Positions 35,400-43,196 of a stretch of DNA of 43,196 nucleotides are shown here, one piece after another. The stretch is taken from NCBI GenBank assembly GCA_024642215.1, contig JAHEBO010000033.1, positions 1 to 43,196 on the forward strand, read 5' to 3'. The notes beneath the pieces are model-generated. The model made no database searches and was not told the origin of the DNA. It saw nothing but the letters and a program-made list of their open reading frames with translations. Positions within the stretch are counted from its first letter, which is position 1; every line of letters begins with the position of its first letter. A program made the position numbers and the translations under genes. This DNA comes from Limnohabitans sp. (GTDB taxonomy: Bacteria > Pseudomonadota > Gammaproteobacteria > Burkholderiales > Burkholderiaceae_C).

Positions 35400-37645
35400 C
35401 ACAGACTCCTAGGTGTGTGTGTTGAGCCTTGTACGGCACGTTGTGACTGACGTTTGCGCCAAGCCTTCCAAGCAGGCCAGGCCAGCGCTAAAAGCAGCAT
35501 GGGTAAAACCGCCAAAGGCCACCAGATCGCTTGATTCCACTCTTTAATCTTGGCCGTCCGAAGTGCCGCATCAATTTTCAAATAAGGCAAAGAGTCACGA
35601 ATGATGTTGGAAGGTTTGCCATTGCCCACCCATTGGTGATAAGCCCCACCAAACTCTTCCGACCAGCCGTAGAGCATGGGCATTTCGTCTTGCATGATTT
35701 CAATCATGCGCGCAATCATGGCTGCGCGTTCTGGCGTATCTTCCAAATCCTTCATGCGATCGAACAACTGATCGTATTCTGGATGGGCAAAGTTACTTGA
35801 ATTCTCGCCATCAAATTTGGCTTTTGAATTCGGGCCGTACAACAAGAACAAGAAGTTCTCTGGGTCTGGGTAGTCGGCCAACCAACCCCAGAAAAAGAAT
35901 TGCGCAGAGCCTTTGCGCATCTTGTCTTGAAACCGGTTGTAGTCGGTGTTGCGAATTTCAATTTGCACGTTCAACTTTGCAAACTGTTTGGCAACCCAAT
36001 CTAACCTTGCTTTGTAACCGGGCCCCACGCCTTGTGTGTCGTAATTCAATATCAAGGGTTGCCCAGTTTTGGCGTCTCGCCCCTCTGGATAACCTGCTTC
36101 AGCCAGTAATTTTTTGGCAACCTCAATCGATTTTCGCTTGTATTTTCCGTCGGCTGCAATGTCATAAATGACAGGATTGGGCTTTGACAAGTTGTTACCA
36201 AACAAGCCGGGTACAACCGCACTGTGGTTAACCTGTGCGCGATCATCCTCAAAAATAGAAACATATTCTTCAAAATCAAAAGCGATGGCCAATGCTTGAC
36301 GCAATTTCTTATTGCGTACCCGATCTTCTGGTGTCTTGCCAAGTCCTACCACCGGATCTAACCAGTTAAAGCCAAAGTGCCAGAATCCAACTTGGATCGT
36401 ACTTGGCAGTTGGATTTTTCGATCGAGCAATTCTTTGGCCCGACCTGTGCCATCTTGAATAGAAACTTGGTATCCGATACCGGGTTCACCACGTTCTAGC
36501 TGAGGAATGTCGTAATAACCTTGAATGAATTTGGTTGCGACAGAAGTCGACTCCTTCTCAATGACAGAAACAACTTTGTCGACAAACGGTGTTTTTTGAC
36601 CGCAATCCTTGAGCAAACCCTTTTCCTTGTCGCCCTCCTCGCCTTCACATGGATAAGGTACGCCACGGTAATTCGGGTTGCGCACAAGTTCCATCCGTGC
36701 ATTAGGAATGTACTCCGTCAGCATGTAGGGGCCCGTACCCACTGGCCATGTATCCGGATTCAGGTTGCGACGTGACATGCCCTCCTGCGCATAAAACGCA
36801 TCCACCTCCCATGGGATGGGTGCGAAGAACGTCATGGCCAACCAGTACTTAAATTGCGGATACTTGCCTACAACTCGGATTTTCAAGGTGTGTGAGTCAA
36901 TCACTTCGACGCCTGGCAGCTTGTGCGCTCTAAAGTCTAGCCACGTTAAATGACCAAAGGGTCCTATCTCCCGAGCAGTTTTGCCTTCTTTCAGCGTCTC
37001 ATTAAAGACTTTGATTTGTTTGCCGTAGTCGGCCAAGCCTACAATTTTTTCTGAAAGAAAGCCAAAAGACGGCGACTTGATGCGAGGTGTTGCCAAGCGT
37101 TTGATGGCGTAGGCATAGTCTTCAGCCAGCAACTCTCGAGTGCCCATGTGTTCAAAATCATAAGGGCGGCGCTTACCCTCAAGATCGGACTCTTTCAGCG
37201 ATAAATATCGGTATGTGCCGTCATCTGTTTTTGCAAAAGCAGGATGCGGCTGGTATTTGATGCCTGGCTCAATTTTCAGCTCAAAAACACTTTCGGCAAT
37301 TTGATCGGCTGGCGTTTGAAGCGGTACTTCGCGGCCATCCTTGCCGATGAATTTCACACTTGGCATCTCACTCAAAGTACGGGGTACAAGCTCATAGGGA
37401 CGTTTCAGATAATGGTATTTGAGTGGCGGTTCATAAACCGCGTAAGTCCATGGCGTTTCATTGTTGCTGTAGGACGATGTGGAGTCCAAGTACTTTGGGG
37501 ATTCCTGGTACGAACTGAAAAGAACGTTCTCTGCCAATAGTGCTTTGGGCACGGGTTCGTTGGAAACGCCACCACATGCATTGAGCAACGCAATGACGCC
37601 GCAAATTGCAGCGAAGCGCTGAAGACGTTGAATGGGACTGAGCAT
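35399..37645 (-). CDS. ABC transporter substrate-binding protein, family 5 (YejA-like), lipid- and TM-anchored
   Basis: A 748-residue solute-binding protein of family 5 (peptide/nickel/YejA type), longer than typical members. The N-terminus is a lipoprotein signal with lipobox L-N-A-C, acylated Cys24. The body carries family features: VGTGPYMLTEYIPNARMELVRNPNYRG-like segment, RNKKLRQALAIAFDFEEY and FFWGWLADYPDPENF. Near the end there is an extra hydrophobic span (about residues 706-726) followed by a basic tail (KAWRKRQSQR), so the protein may be fixed to the inner membrane at both ends. It is the first gene of the importer operon. The ligand is probably a peptide or peptide-like compound. 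Confidence 0.92.
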   Translation of the reverse strand: MLSPIQRLQRFAAICGVIALLNACGGVSNEPVPKALLAENVLFSSYQESPKYLDSTSSYSNNETPWTYAVYEPPLKYHYLKRPYELVPRTLSEMPSVKFIGKDGREVPLQTPADQIAESVFELKIEPGIKYQPHPAFAKTDDGTYRYLSLKESDLEGKRRPYDFEHMGTRELLAEDYAYAIKRLATPRIKSPSFGFLSEKIVGLADYGKQIKVFNETLKEGKTAREIGPFGHLTWLDFRAHKLPGVEVIDSHTLKIRVVGKYPQFKYWLAMTFFAPIPWEVDAFYAQEGMSRRNLNPDTWPVGTGPYMLTEYIPNARMELVRNPNYRGVPYPCEGEEGDKEKGLLKDCGQKTPFVDKVVSVIEKESTSVATKFIQGYYDIPQLERGEPGIGYQVSIQDGTGRAKELLDRKIQLPSTIQVGFWHFGFNWLDPVVGLGKTPEDRVRNKKLRQALAIAFDFEEYVSIFEDDRAQVNHSAVVPGLFGNNLSKPNPVIYDIAADGKYKRKSIEVAKKLLAEAGYPEGRDAKTGQPLILNYDTQGVGPGYKARLDWVAKQFAKLNVQIEIRNTDYNRFQDKMRKGSAQFFFWGWLADYPDPENFLFLLYGPNSKAKFDGENSSNFAHPEYDQLFDRMKDLEDTPERAAMIARMIEIMQDEMPMLYGWSEEFGGAYHQWVGNGKPSNIIRDSLPYLKIDAALRTAKIKEWNQAIWWPLAVLPMLLLALAWPAWKAWRKRQSQRAVQGSTHTPRSL

Positions 37646-37715
37646 GATTGAGTATTTCTAGAGATGCCGTACTTTATCTCAAGCTGATTGACTTTTTGAA
37701 ATCAAGCTCACAAAG

Positions 37716-37743
37716 AAAAACGCCTCGAAAACGAGGCGTTTTT
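37716..37743. terminator. bidirectional intrinsic terminator between TonB receptor and ABC operon
   Basis: A perfect 12-base-pair stem, AAAAACGCCTCG/CGAGGCGTTTTT, with an AAAA tetraloop (37728-37731). The A/T flanks allow termination on both strands. It lies 20 bases beyond the TonB receptor stop and ends that message, so the importer operon probably has its own promoter in the remaining 70 bases before 37645. Confidence 0.9.
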
Positions 37744-37763
37744 GTTAACAGCATCAAAGCAAA

Positions 37764-40643
37764 TCAGTTAAACATGTACTTTGCAGAGAAGCGCGTGAAT
37801 CGCCCCGTGTTGTTGTACAGGCCAGAGTAATACCCTTGCTGCACGGTGGTGCTGGTGTTGGCACCAGGATAGTAAGGTGCAGGTTTGTCAAACACATTCG
37901 AAATGTTCACGCCCAATTGCAGGTTTTTGATACCGTTGTACATGTAGCCCACGTCAAATGTTTTCCAAGATGGCACTTTGCAATCTGGGTAGTAGGTGTT
38001 GTACAGAGGAACACCACCCAATGACGTCGCCGTTTTGGGTTGACCTGAACCGTAGTGGCAATAAGCAACTGGGTACTCTGTGGCACCGTCATATCGACGC
38101 ATCATTGAAATGGTGGTGGTCATCTTCATGGCGGCCAAGAAGATGTGAGAACCCTGCTCTAAGGCTGTTGACAATGTGAAACGATTGCGCGGAATGGCTC
38201 CCACAGAAGTTGCCCAATCGTTTAAACCGCCATAAGTGCCAACCGCATTGCGCATGTAGTCGCCAGGCGCTTCAGCACGCAAGTAAGACATCAAATGCGT
38301 CATCTTGAATGAAGCAGACAAACGACCATAGTCGCCCAAGTTGTGGCGTGACTTCAATTCAAGGTCAATGCCCGTGATTTCGGTTGCACCTTGGTTAACC
38401 CAAGGCGTTTTCACCGCGATCAGTGGACCTGTGCCTGGAATGGGGTTGCCGTTGGCGTCTTTCAATTGATTCAGGGGATTGGTGTCGCGTGTAATGGAAT
38501 CTGCTGGGAAGCGATCTGGGTGCTCTAGCAGATAGGTCGCGCTGCCAAGGGCCACTTCATTTTCTTGACGCACTTTGTAGGTATCGATCAACACATCGAT
38601 GTCTTTGGTCGGTGAGTAAATCATGCCCAAAGAAAATCCTTTGGATTTTTCAGGTTTGAGTTCAGGATTGGATCCACCCACACCCGAAACGCTTTTTGAG
38701 CAGTCGGTTTGATCAGCGCCGGCCACAGGTGTCACACCATCAGGGCAGCGAACGGGATCGACAGTGCCATTCAAGAAGAATTGCGCGCCACCTGATGCCA
38801 CTTGTGACAAGGCAGGTGCTCGGAAGCCTTCAGAGTAAGTACCCCGGAAAGCCAAGCCATCCTGAGCGGTCCACTTGGCGCCAATTTTCGGCACAAAGTT
38901 GGTTTTAAAACTTGGGTATTTGTCAAAACGTCCAGCAAAGTCCATTTCAAAAGACTTTGTGAAAGGCGTACGAACTTCAAAGAAAGACGAAACCACATCG
39001 CGCTTACTTTGAATCGCGGTGGTAGACAAGCCCAAAATATCGCCACGCGCATTGGCCGGATCGGGATCGATCGATAAACGTTCCTGACGGGCTTCAACAC
39101 CCACAGCCAAACCAATTTTGCCGCCTTCAAGCTGTCCCAGTTCGCGAGTTGCTTTGGCATCCCATTGAACAATCTCTGCAATGCCGATGTTGGTCAAATC
39201 TTTGGTGATGGTGGGGTCAGCAGCCAATGAAGCCAAAGAACGGTTTTCTGTGATCAATTTGCGCAAAGTGGGCAAATACAAGAAACCATAAGAGGTTTCT
39301 TCTCGACGCGATTGATTCCACAAAACGGCACTTTCCCAATCCCATTCACCTTGGACACCTTTCAGGCCACCCAAGAATCGAGCGTTTTGGTTCAAGAGGT
39401 CTGTACCCGTCTTGAGATTTTCAAATCGATAGGCCACAGCAGTGCGCGCATCTGTGAATGGATTGTCAGGATGGCCAATGGGCAAAATGGCTTGGAATGG
39501 ATCTGCAATGCCTCCGACCAAAAAGTTGGTGGTGGGTGATGTACCACTGATGGTGCGCGCTGGACCGCGGTAAACACGCTTGCTGTCATTGAATGCAAAT
39601 TCACCAAAAGCCGACAAGTTTTCATTGATACGCAATTTGCCAATGCCTAAGATGCTGAAATCTTCACCGGCCGTTTGCACATCTGTTGTAGCGTCACCGT
39701 CGTAGTTACAGAATGTTCGGCCACTCAAAAAGCTGGAAGCTGCAATGCCATAGGCAGAACCGCCAACCAATTGTTTGGATGGCGCACATTTCACATTGTT
39801 CAAAATGTTGGGCGATGTGGCGTTGCCAGTTGTGTAAAAAGATTTAGAGTTCAATGCGCGTTCTTTGAAGAAGAACGGCTGATCCGTCACATAGCTGTAA
39901 TAAGGGATCAAACGGTTGTTCATGGCTGCATATTCAGCCGCGCGAACGTCATTGGAGCCATCGCGAACCGTGGTTGCATTTTGGGTCGACAAATCAAACG
40001 ACAGCATCAAACTCTTGCCATCGGCTTTGTAATCCCCCACGCCCATGGTGCCATTGACATTGCGGCGACCAAATTCTTGGTTGTCATTGCTGCCAATGCT
40101 TGTGGAAACTTCCCCTCCGACAAAACCTGTTTTGGTAATGAAGTTGATGACACCGGCCATGGCATCGGAGCCATACACCGCTGAAGCGCCATCTTTGAAA
40201 ATTTCAATGCGTTCGATGGCCGAGATGGGGATGCTGTTCAGGTCATACAAGGTCGATTGACCATTGTTGGGATTGGCATAAGCAGAAGGCGTCATGCGAC
40301 GGCCGTTCAACAAAATCAAGGTTGATGTGGAGCCCAAAGCCCGCAGCGAAGCTGTTGCAACACCGCGAGAAAACCCGTTTTGATCTGGTGTGTCGTTGTA
40401 TCCACCAACGCCCATGGAAGGCACTGCTTTCAACAATTGAAGCACATTGCTTGCACCTGATTGTTGAATTTCTTGGGCCGTAATGGTTTGAATGGGCGAT
40501 GTGCCCTCTTTGTCTGCCCGTTTCAAGTTGGAGCCTGTGATGGTCACTTCTGCGAGACCCGACTGCTGCGCATAAGCTGCAGGGGAGATACCTGCAGTCA
40601 TCAAGACCATCACGGCCAGACTAATTTTGGATGGCTTAAACAT
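37764..40643 (-). CDS. TonB-dependent outer-membrane receptor
   Basis: A 959-residue receptor. A signal peptide (residues 1 to about 24, ending AAYA) is followed by EVTITGSNLKR, which may serve as TonB box. The plug domain spans about residues 40-175 (SGASNVLQLLKAVPSM, LILLNGRRM, IERIEIFKDGASAVYGSDAMAGVINFI). The rest is a 22-strand-type barrel ending in aromatic YMFN. Six cysteines occur as three nearby pairs, suggesting disulfides in outer loops. ATG 40643 has AAAGG eight bases upstream; an in-frame TTG precedes it by one codon. Such receptors take up iron chelates, cobalamin, sugars or peptides; the ligand is unknown. It is upstream of, but separated by a terminator from, the peptide importer. 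Confidence 0.94.
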   Translation of the reverse strand: MFKPSKISLAVMVLMTAGISPAAYAQQSGLAEVTITGSNLKRADKEGTSPIQTITAQEIQQSGASNVLQLLKAVPSMGVGGYNDTPDQNGFSRGVATASLRALGSTSTLILLNGRRMTPSAYANPNNGQSTLYDLNSIPISAIERIEIFKDGASAVYGSDAMAGVINFITKTGFVGGEVSTSIGSNDNQEFGRRNVNGTMGVGDYKADGKSLMLSFDLSTQNATTVRDGSNDVRAAEYAAMNNRLIPYYSYVTDQPFFFKERALNSKSFYTTGNATSPNILNNVKCAPSKQLVGGSAYGIAASSFLSGRTFCNYDGDATTDVQTAGEDFSILGIGKLRINENLSAFGEFAFNDSKRVYRGPARTISGTSPTTNFLVGGIADPFQAILPIGHPDNPFTDARTAVAYRFENLKTGTDLLNQNARFLGGLKGVQGEWDWESAVLWNQSRREETSYGFLYLPTLRKLITENRSLASLAADPTITKDLTNIGIAEIVQWDAKATRELGQLEGGKIGLAVGVEARQERLSIDPDPANARGDILGLSTTAIQSKRDVVSSFFEVRTPFTKSFEMDFAGRFDKYPSFKTNFVPKIGAKWTAQDGLAFRGTYSEGFRAPALSQVASGGAQFFLNGTVDPVRCPDGVTPVAGADQTDCSKSVSGVGGSNPELKPEKSKGFSLGMIYSPTKDIDVLIDTYKVRQENEVALGSATYLLEHPDRFPADSITRDTNPLNQLKDANGNPIPGTGPLIAVKTPWVNQGATEITGIDLELKSRHNLGDYGRLSASFKMTHLMSYLRAEAPGDYMRNAVGTYGGLNDWATSVGAIPRNRFTLSTALEQGSHIFLAAMKMTTTISMMRRYDGATEYPVAYCHYGSGQPKTATSLGGVPLYNTYYPDCKVPSWKTFDVGYMYNGIKNLQLGVNISNVFDKPAPYYPGANTSTTVQQGYYSGLYNNTGRFTRFSAKYMFN

Positions 40644-40937
40644 CAAGCGACCTTTCGATTATGAAAATTGTTAGATTTCCATTTTTAAACGAAAAAATTA
40701 CTTTTAGGTACTTAGGATTAATGCGGACATGGTCTTTTGAATCAGTACGTCATGAATGCTTAATGATTCATTGAATTTAATTTATCAATACATTTGGAAA
40801 CAAGGTGTATAGACGCAAACATAGCGTCATTCAACTTCAAAAGTTTTCGTGTTGTTCTCGTCCAACACCACTTGTATCTGGGTATTCTCAACCGACATGT
40901 CAAAATGGCACATCGATAACTTTAGACACTCCAAAAA
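40644..40937. promoter_or_regulatory. AT-rich divergent control region between TonB receptor and fabI
   Basis: This 294-base gap has no credible ORF. It is AT-rich and must hold the promoters of both flanking genes. An imperfect palindromic stretch ATGAAT-N8-ATTCAT (40752-40771) is visible. The minus-strand word AAAAGACCAT (40729-40738) recurs upstream of the second TonB receptor. I could not assign convincing -35/-10 pairs, a Fur box or a riboswitch. The fabI side ends CACTCCAAAAAATG with no recognisable Shine-Dalgarno. Confidence 0.5.
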
Positions 40938-41723
40938 ATGAGTTTTTTAGCTGGTAAAAAAATCCTGATCACGGGCGTTCTGTCCAACCGTTCTATCGCT
41001 TACGGTATTGCCAAGGCCTGTCATGATCAAGGTGCCGAATTGGCCTTCAGCTACGTAGGCGAACGGTTCAAAGATCGCATCACTGAATTCGCTGCCGACT
41101 TTGGCTCCAAATTGATTTTCGATTGCGATGTGGGTGACGATGCCCAAATTGATCAACTGTTCAAAGACTTGTCGGTCCATTGGCCGCAATTTGATGGCTT
41201 TGTACACAGCATTGGTTATGCGCCACGCGAAGCAATTGCGGGTGATTTCATCGAAGGCCTCAGTCGCGAAGGCTTCAAAATTGCGCACGACATCAGCGCC
41301 TACTCGTTTCCCGCCATGGCCAAAGCAGCGCTGCCTTATCTGCGGGAAGGCTCAGCTTTATTGACCTTGACCTATTTGGGCGCCCTCAAAGTTGTCCCAA
41401 ATTACAACACCATGGGCTTGGCGAAAGCGTCATTGGAAGCATCTGTCAGGTACTTGGCCGACTCTTTAGGCTCCAAGAAAATTCGTGTCAACGGCATCAG
41501 TGCAGGTCCCATTAAAACCCTGGCGGCCAGCGGCATCAAAGACTTCGGAAAAATCCTCAGCGCAGTAGCTGCGGCTTCCCCCATCCGACGCAACGTGACG
41601 ATTGAAGATGTCGGCAATACAGCTGCTTTTTTAATGAGTTCATTGTCATCTGGTATCTCTGCAGAAATTGTGTATGTTGACGGCGGTTTTAGTCATGTTG
41701 TTGGCGGTATTGGCGGCGCCTAA
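40938..41723 (+). CDS. fabI: enoyl-ACP reductase (NADH), FabI
   Basis: A 261-residue FabI of the short-chain dehydrogenase superfamily, which reduces trans-2-enoyl-ACP in the last step of fatty acid elongation. The cofactor motif is modified as usual for FabI ([13 protein letters not shown]). The catalytic Tyr and Lys are spaced Y-x6-K in [14 protein letters not shown], preceded by [26 protein letters not shown] and VYVDGGFS complete the family pattern. The cytoplasmic enzyme is the target of triclosan-type inhibitors in other bacteria. No Shine-Dalgarno is evident before ATG 40938. It appears monocistronic, ending at a strong terminator. Confidence 0.97.
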   Translation: MSFLAGKKILITGVLSNRSIAYGIAKACHDQGAELAFSYVGERFKDRITEFAADFGSKLIFDCDVGDDAQIDQLFKDLSVHWPQFDGFVHSIGYAPREAIAGDFIEGLSREGFKIAHDISAYSFPAMAKAALPYLREGSALLTLTYLGALKVVPNYNTMGLAKASLEASVRYLADSLGSKKIRVNGISAGPIKTLAASGIKDFGKILSAVAAASPIRRNVTIEDVGNTAAFLMSSLSSGISAEIVYVDGGFSHVVGGIGGA

Positions 41724-41750
41724 TTTGCACTGAAACCTTCCACCATGACA

Positions 41751-41778
41751 ACAACGCCTTCGGGCGTTGTTTTTTTTT
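41751..41778 (+). terminator. intrinsic terminator of fabI
   Basis: ACAACGCC/GGCGTTGT forms an eight-base-pair stem with a TTCG tetraloop (41759-41762), followed by an eight-T tract (41771-41778). It lies 27 bases after the fabI stop and is a textbook Rho-independent terminator. Confidence 0.95.
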
Positions 41779-41856
41779 AACATTACTAAAAATCGCAATA
41801 GCAATTTTCATCAATTTGTCAGATATTCATGGGATGAGTAACTGAAATGTAACTTT

Positions 41857-41911
41857 TGGTCTTTTCTTTTCCAAACAGAAGTGTTTGGAATCCTGAGAAA
41901 AGACCATTTTT
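41857..41911 (+). promoter_or_regulatory. long two-tier hairpin with T-tract upstream of TonB receptor (attenuator-like)
   Basis: The outer arms TGGTCTTTTCT (41857-41867) and AGAAAAGACCA (41896-41906) pair perfectly over 11 bases. The inner arms TTCCAAACA (41869-41877) and TGTTTGGAA (41882-41890) pair over nine, with a GAAG loop. TTTTT follows at 41907-41911. It lies between the fabI terminator and the receptor start at 41953. It could be an attenuator, an mRNA-stabilising leader, a second terminator or a protein-binding site. Confidence 0.7.
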
Positions 41912-41952
41912 CATTTCATTCTCATATTCATTTAGTTACAAAAGGATTAAAA

Positions 41953-43196
41953 ATGCCTCGATTCAAAATCAGCACCCTGAACCGCCACTTGTGGCTGGCT
42001 TTCGGTGGCACTGCTTTGACCATGGCGAGCCTGCAAGTTGCACAAGCTCAACAAGTCGAAACAGTGACCATCACAGGTTCTTCAATCAAACGTTCGATTG
42101 AAAACCAAAGCGCCCTGCCTGTATCCATTTACTCTGCAGAAGAGTTGAAATCTGTGGGCGTGACGTCCACTGAAGAAATTGTGCAGCGCATTACAGCCAG
42201 CCAATCTAGCACCGGTGGCAGCCAAAGCATTGGCTCTGGCACTGGCGGTGGCTCTTACGCCAGCTTGCGCGGTTTGGGTTCTAACAAAACATTGATTTTG
42301 TTGAACGGCCGCCGTTTGGCTTTCTTCGGCATTGGCGCTAGCGCTGTTGACTTGAACGCCATTCCTTTTGCAGCTCTTGACCGCATCGAAGTCTTGCGTG
42401 ACGGCGCCTCTGCCATTTACGGTACAGACGCGGTTGGCGGTGTGATCAACTTCATCACGAAGCGTGATTACCAAGGTGTTGACATTTCAATTGACAACAC
42501 TTACCCCTCACAACAGTCTGGCCAGATCAAGCGCTTCACCTTCTCCGGTGGTCAAGGCTCTTTGTCCAAAGACGGTTATAACTTGTGGTTCTCTTTGGAC
42601 AACAAAACACAAGCTTCCGCTAAAGCCACAGACCGTGCATTTGGCGCAACAGGCGTGATCCCTGCGTCTGGTTTGAACAAAACTTCTGGAACCAGCTTTC
42701 CTGCCAATTTCAACTACTACAACACAGCTGGCGCCATCAAATCTGGCAACATCACAACACCAACTTGTGCACCTCCTGGCTCTTTGTATCAAAGCGGCAC
42801 CACTTGTCGTTATGACTACACCTCAGCGATTGACATCATTCCTGAAACAGAGAATCTGAACATCAACGCAAAAGGCACATTCCGCCTGAGCGACAGCCGT
42901 CTTTTGACTGTTGAAGCTGTTCACTCTGAAAACAGCAACGTGGCACGCGTAGCACCTGACCCAGTGACTGGCATGACAATGCCTATTACAAGCCCCTACT
43001 ATCCAAAATCCTTCGCTGGTTTGGATACAACAAAAGGCTTGATCGGTATTGGCTGGCGCATGGTGCCTGCAGGTCGTCGTGAAAACACTTCCAACTCAAC
43101 AGCCAACCGCGTTGTTGCAGATTTGTCAGGTGTTGAAGGCGCGTGGGAATACAAAACTGGTTTCTACTCAGCATCCAGCACAGTGTCTGATGGTCC
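41953..43196 (+). CDS. TonB-dependent outer-membrane receptor (N-terminal part, runs off window)
   Basis: ATG 41953, with AAAGGA seven bases upstream, opens a frame without stops to the window end; 414 residues are visible. A signal peptide (NRHLWLAFGGTALTMASLQVAQA) is followed by QQVETVTITGSSIKR, a TonB-box-like start. The plug domain is clear: LPVSIYSAEELKSVGV, ASLRGLGSNKTLILLNGRRL and DRIEVLRDGASAIYGTDAVGGVINFI. Barrel strands begin at about residue 175. It belongs to the same broad family as the receptor at 37764-40643, including a Cys pair in TPTCAPP...TTCRYDY. The ligand is unknown. It stands apart from fabI, with its own leader containing the long hairpin. Confidence 0.93.
   Translation, partial: MPRFKISTLNRHLWLAFGGTALTMASLQVAQAQQVETVTITGSSIKRSIENQSALPVSIYSAEELKSVGVTSTEEIVQRITASQSSTGGSQSIGSGTGGGSYASLRGLGSNKTLILLNGRRLAFFGIGASAVDLNAIPFAALDRIEVLRDGASAIYGTDAVGGVINFITKRDYQGVDISIDNTYPSQQSGQIKRFTFSGGQGSLSKDGYNLWFSLDNKTQASAKATDRAFGATGVIPASGLNKTSGTSFPANFNYYNTAGAIKSGNITTPTCAPPGSLYQSGTTCRYDYTSAIDIIPETENLNINAKGTFRLSDSRLLTVEAVHSENSNVARVAPDPVTGMTMPITSPYYPKSFAGLDTTKGLIGIGWRMVPAGRRENTSNSTANRVVADLSGVEGAWEYKTGFYSASSTVSDG

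Noticed and set aside
40741..40800. Fur-box-like AT-rich palindrome upstream of the TonB receptor
   Set aside because: The ATGAAT/ATTCAT repeat does not fit the 19-base Fur consensus well enough.
40644..40937. Cobalamin or other riboswitch controlling the TonB receptor
   Set aside because: No conserved core motif or multi-stem arrangement was seen in the leader.

Overview
The window is a stretch of bacterial chromosome. Gene content and order point to a betaproteobacterium of the order Burkholderiales, most likely a Comamonadaceae-type organism of moderate GC content (roughly half). The supporting blocks are ygfZ divergent from mltG-tmk-holB-tatD, smpB divergent from ratA-rnfH followed by guaB-guaA, and rimP-nusA-infB-rbfA-truB-typA. 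The genus cannot be called from the sequence alone. No rRNA, tRNA, CRISPR array, transposase or phage gene was recognised, so this looks like stable core chromosome with lineage-specific accessory genes between housekeeping blocks.

Layout. 1-1287 (+): the end of an HSL-type alpha/beta hydrolase, then a thioesterase-GNAT fusion. 1284-2273 (-): ygfZ. 2318-6536 (+): mltG, tmk, holB, tatD and an exported ankyrin-repeat protein, tightly packed. 6729-13045 (-): a five-gene, overlapping operon read as FemAB-like protein, PaiB-like protein, TadA-haloalkane dehalogenase fusion, LdcA, penicillin/AHL acylase, ending in a clear terminator. 13085-13285 (+): a small membrane protein. 13298-16103 (-): a DUF1800 lipoprotein and a DUF1501 Tat-type protein. 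16116-19245 (-): guaB and guaA. 19310-20112 (-): ratA-rnfH. 20213-20704 (+): smpB. 20722-30957 (-): the transcription/translation cluster rimP-nusA-infB-rbfA-truB-typA, followed by a DMT transporter and an enoyl-CoA hydratase/3-hydroxyisobutyryl-CoA hydrolase family enzyme. 31137-37645 (-): a four-gene peptide-type ABC importer (substrate-binding lipoprotein, two permeases, fused double ATPase). 37764-40643 (-): a TonB-dependent receptor. 40938-41723 (+): fabI. 41953 to the right edge (+): a second TonB-dependent receptor, cut by the window end.

How they work together. The core blocks serve DNA replication (tmk, holB), peptidoglycan (mltG, ldcA), GMP synthesis (guaB, guaA), ribosome rescue and assembly (smpB, rimP, rbfA, truB, typA), translation initiation (infB), transcription elongation (nusA) and fatty acid synthesis (fabI). 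At the right end, the outer-membrane receptors and the inner-membrane importer could form an uptake route for a peptide-like or chelate-like compound; this is inferred from proximity only.

Most worth a second look: the TadA-dehalogenase fusion inside the coupled envelope/amide-hydrolase operon; the thioesterase-GNAT fusion; the substrate-binding protein that carries both a lipobox and a C-terminal membrane segment; and a long attenuator-like hairpin with a T-tract directly upstream of the second TonB receptor. I found no single locus I would call a new defence or mobile system.
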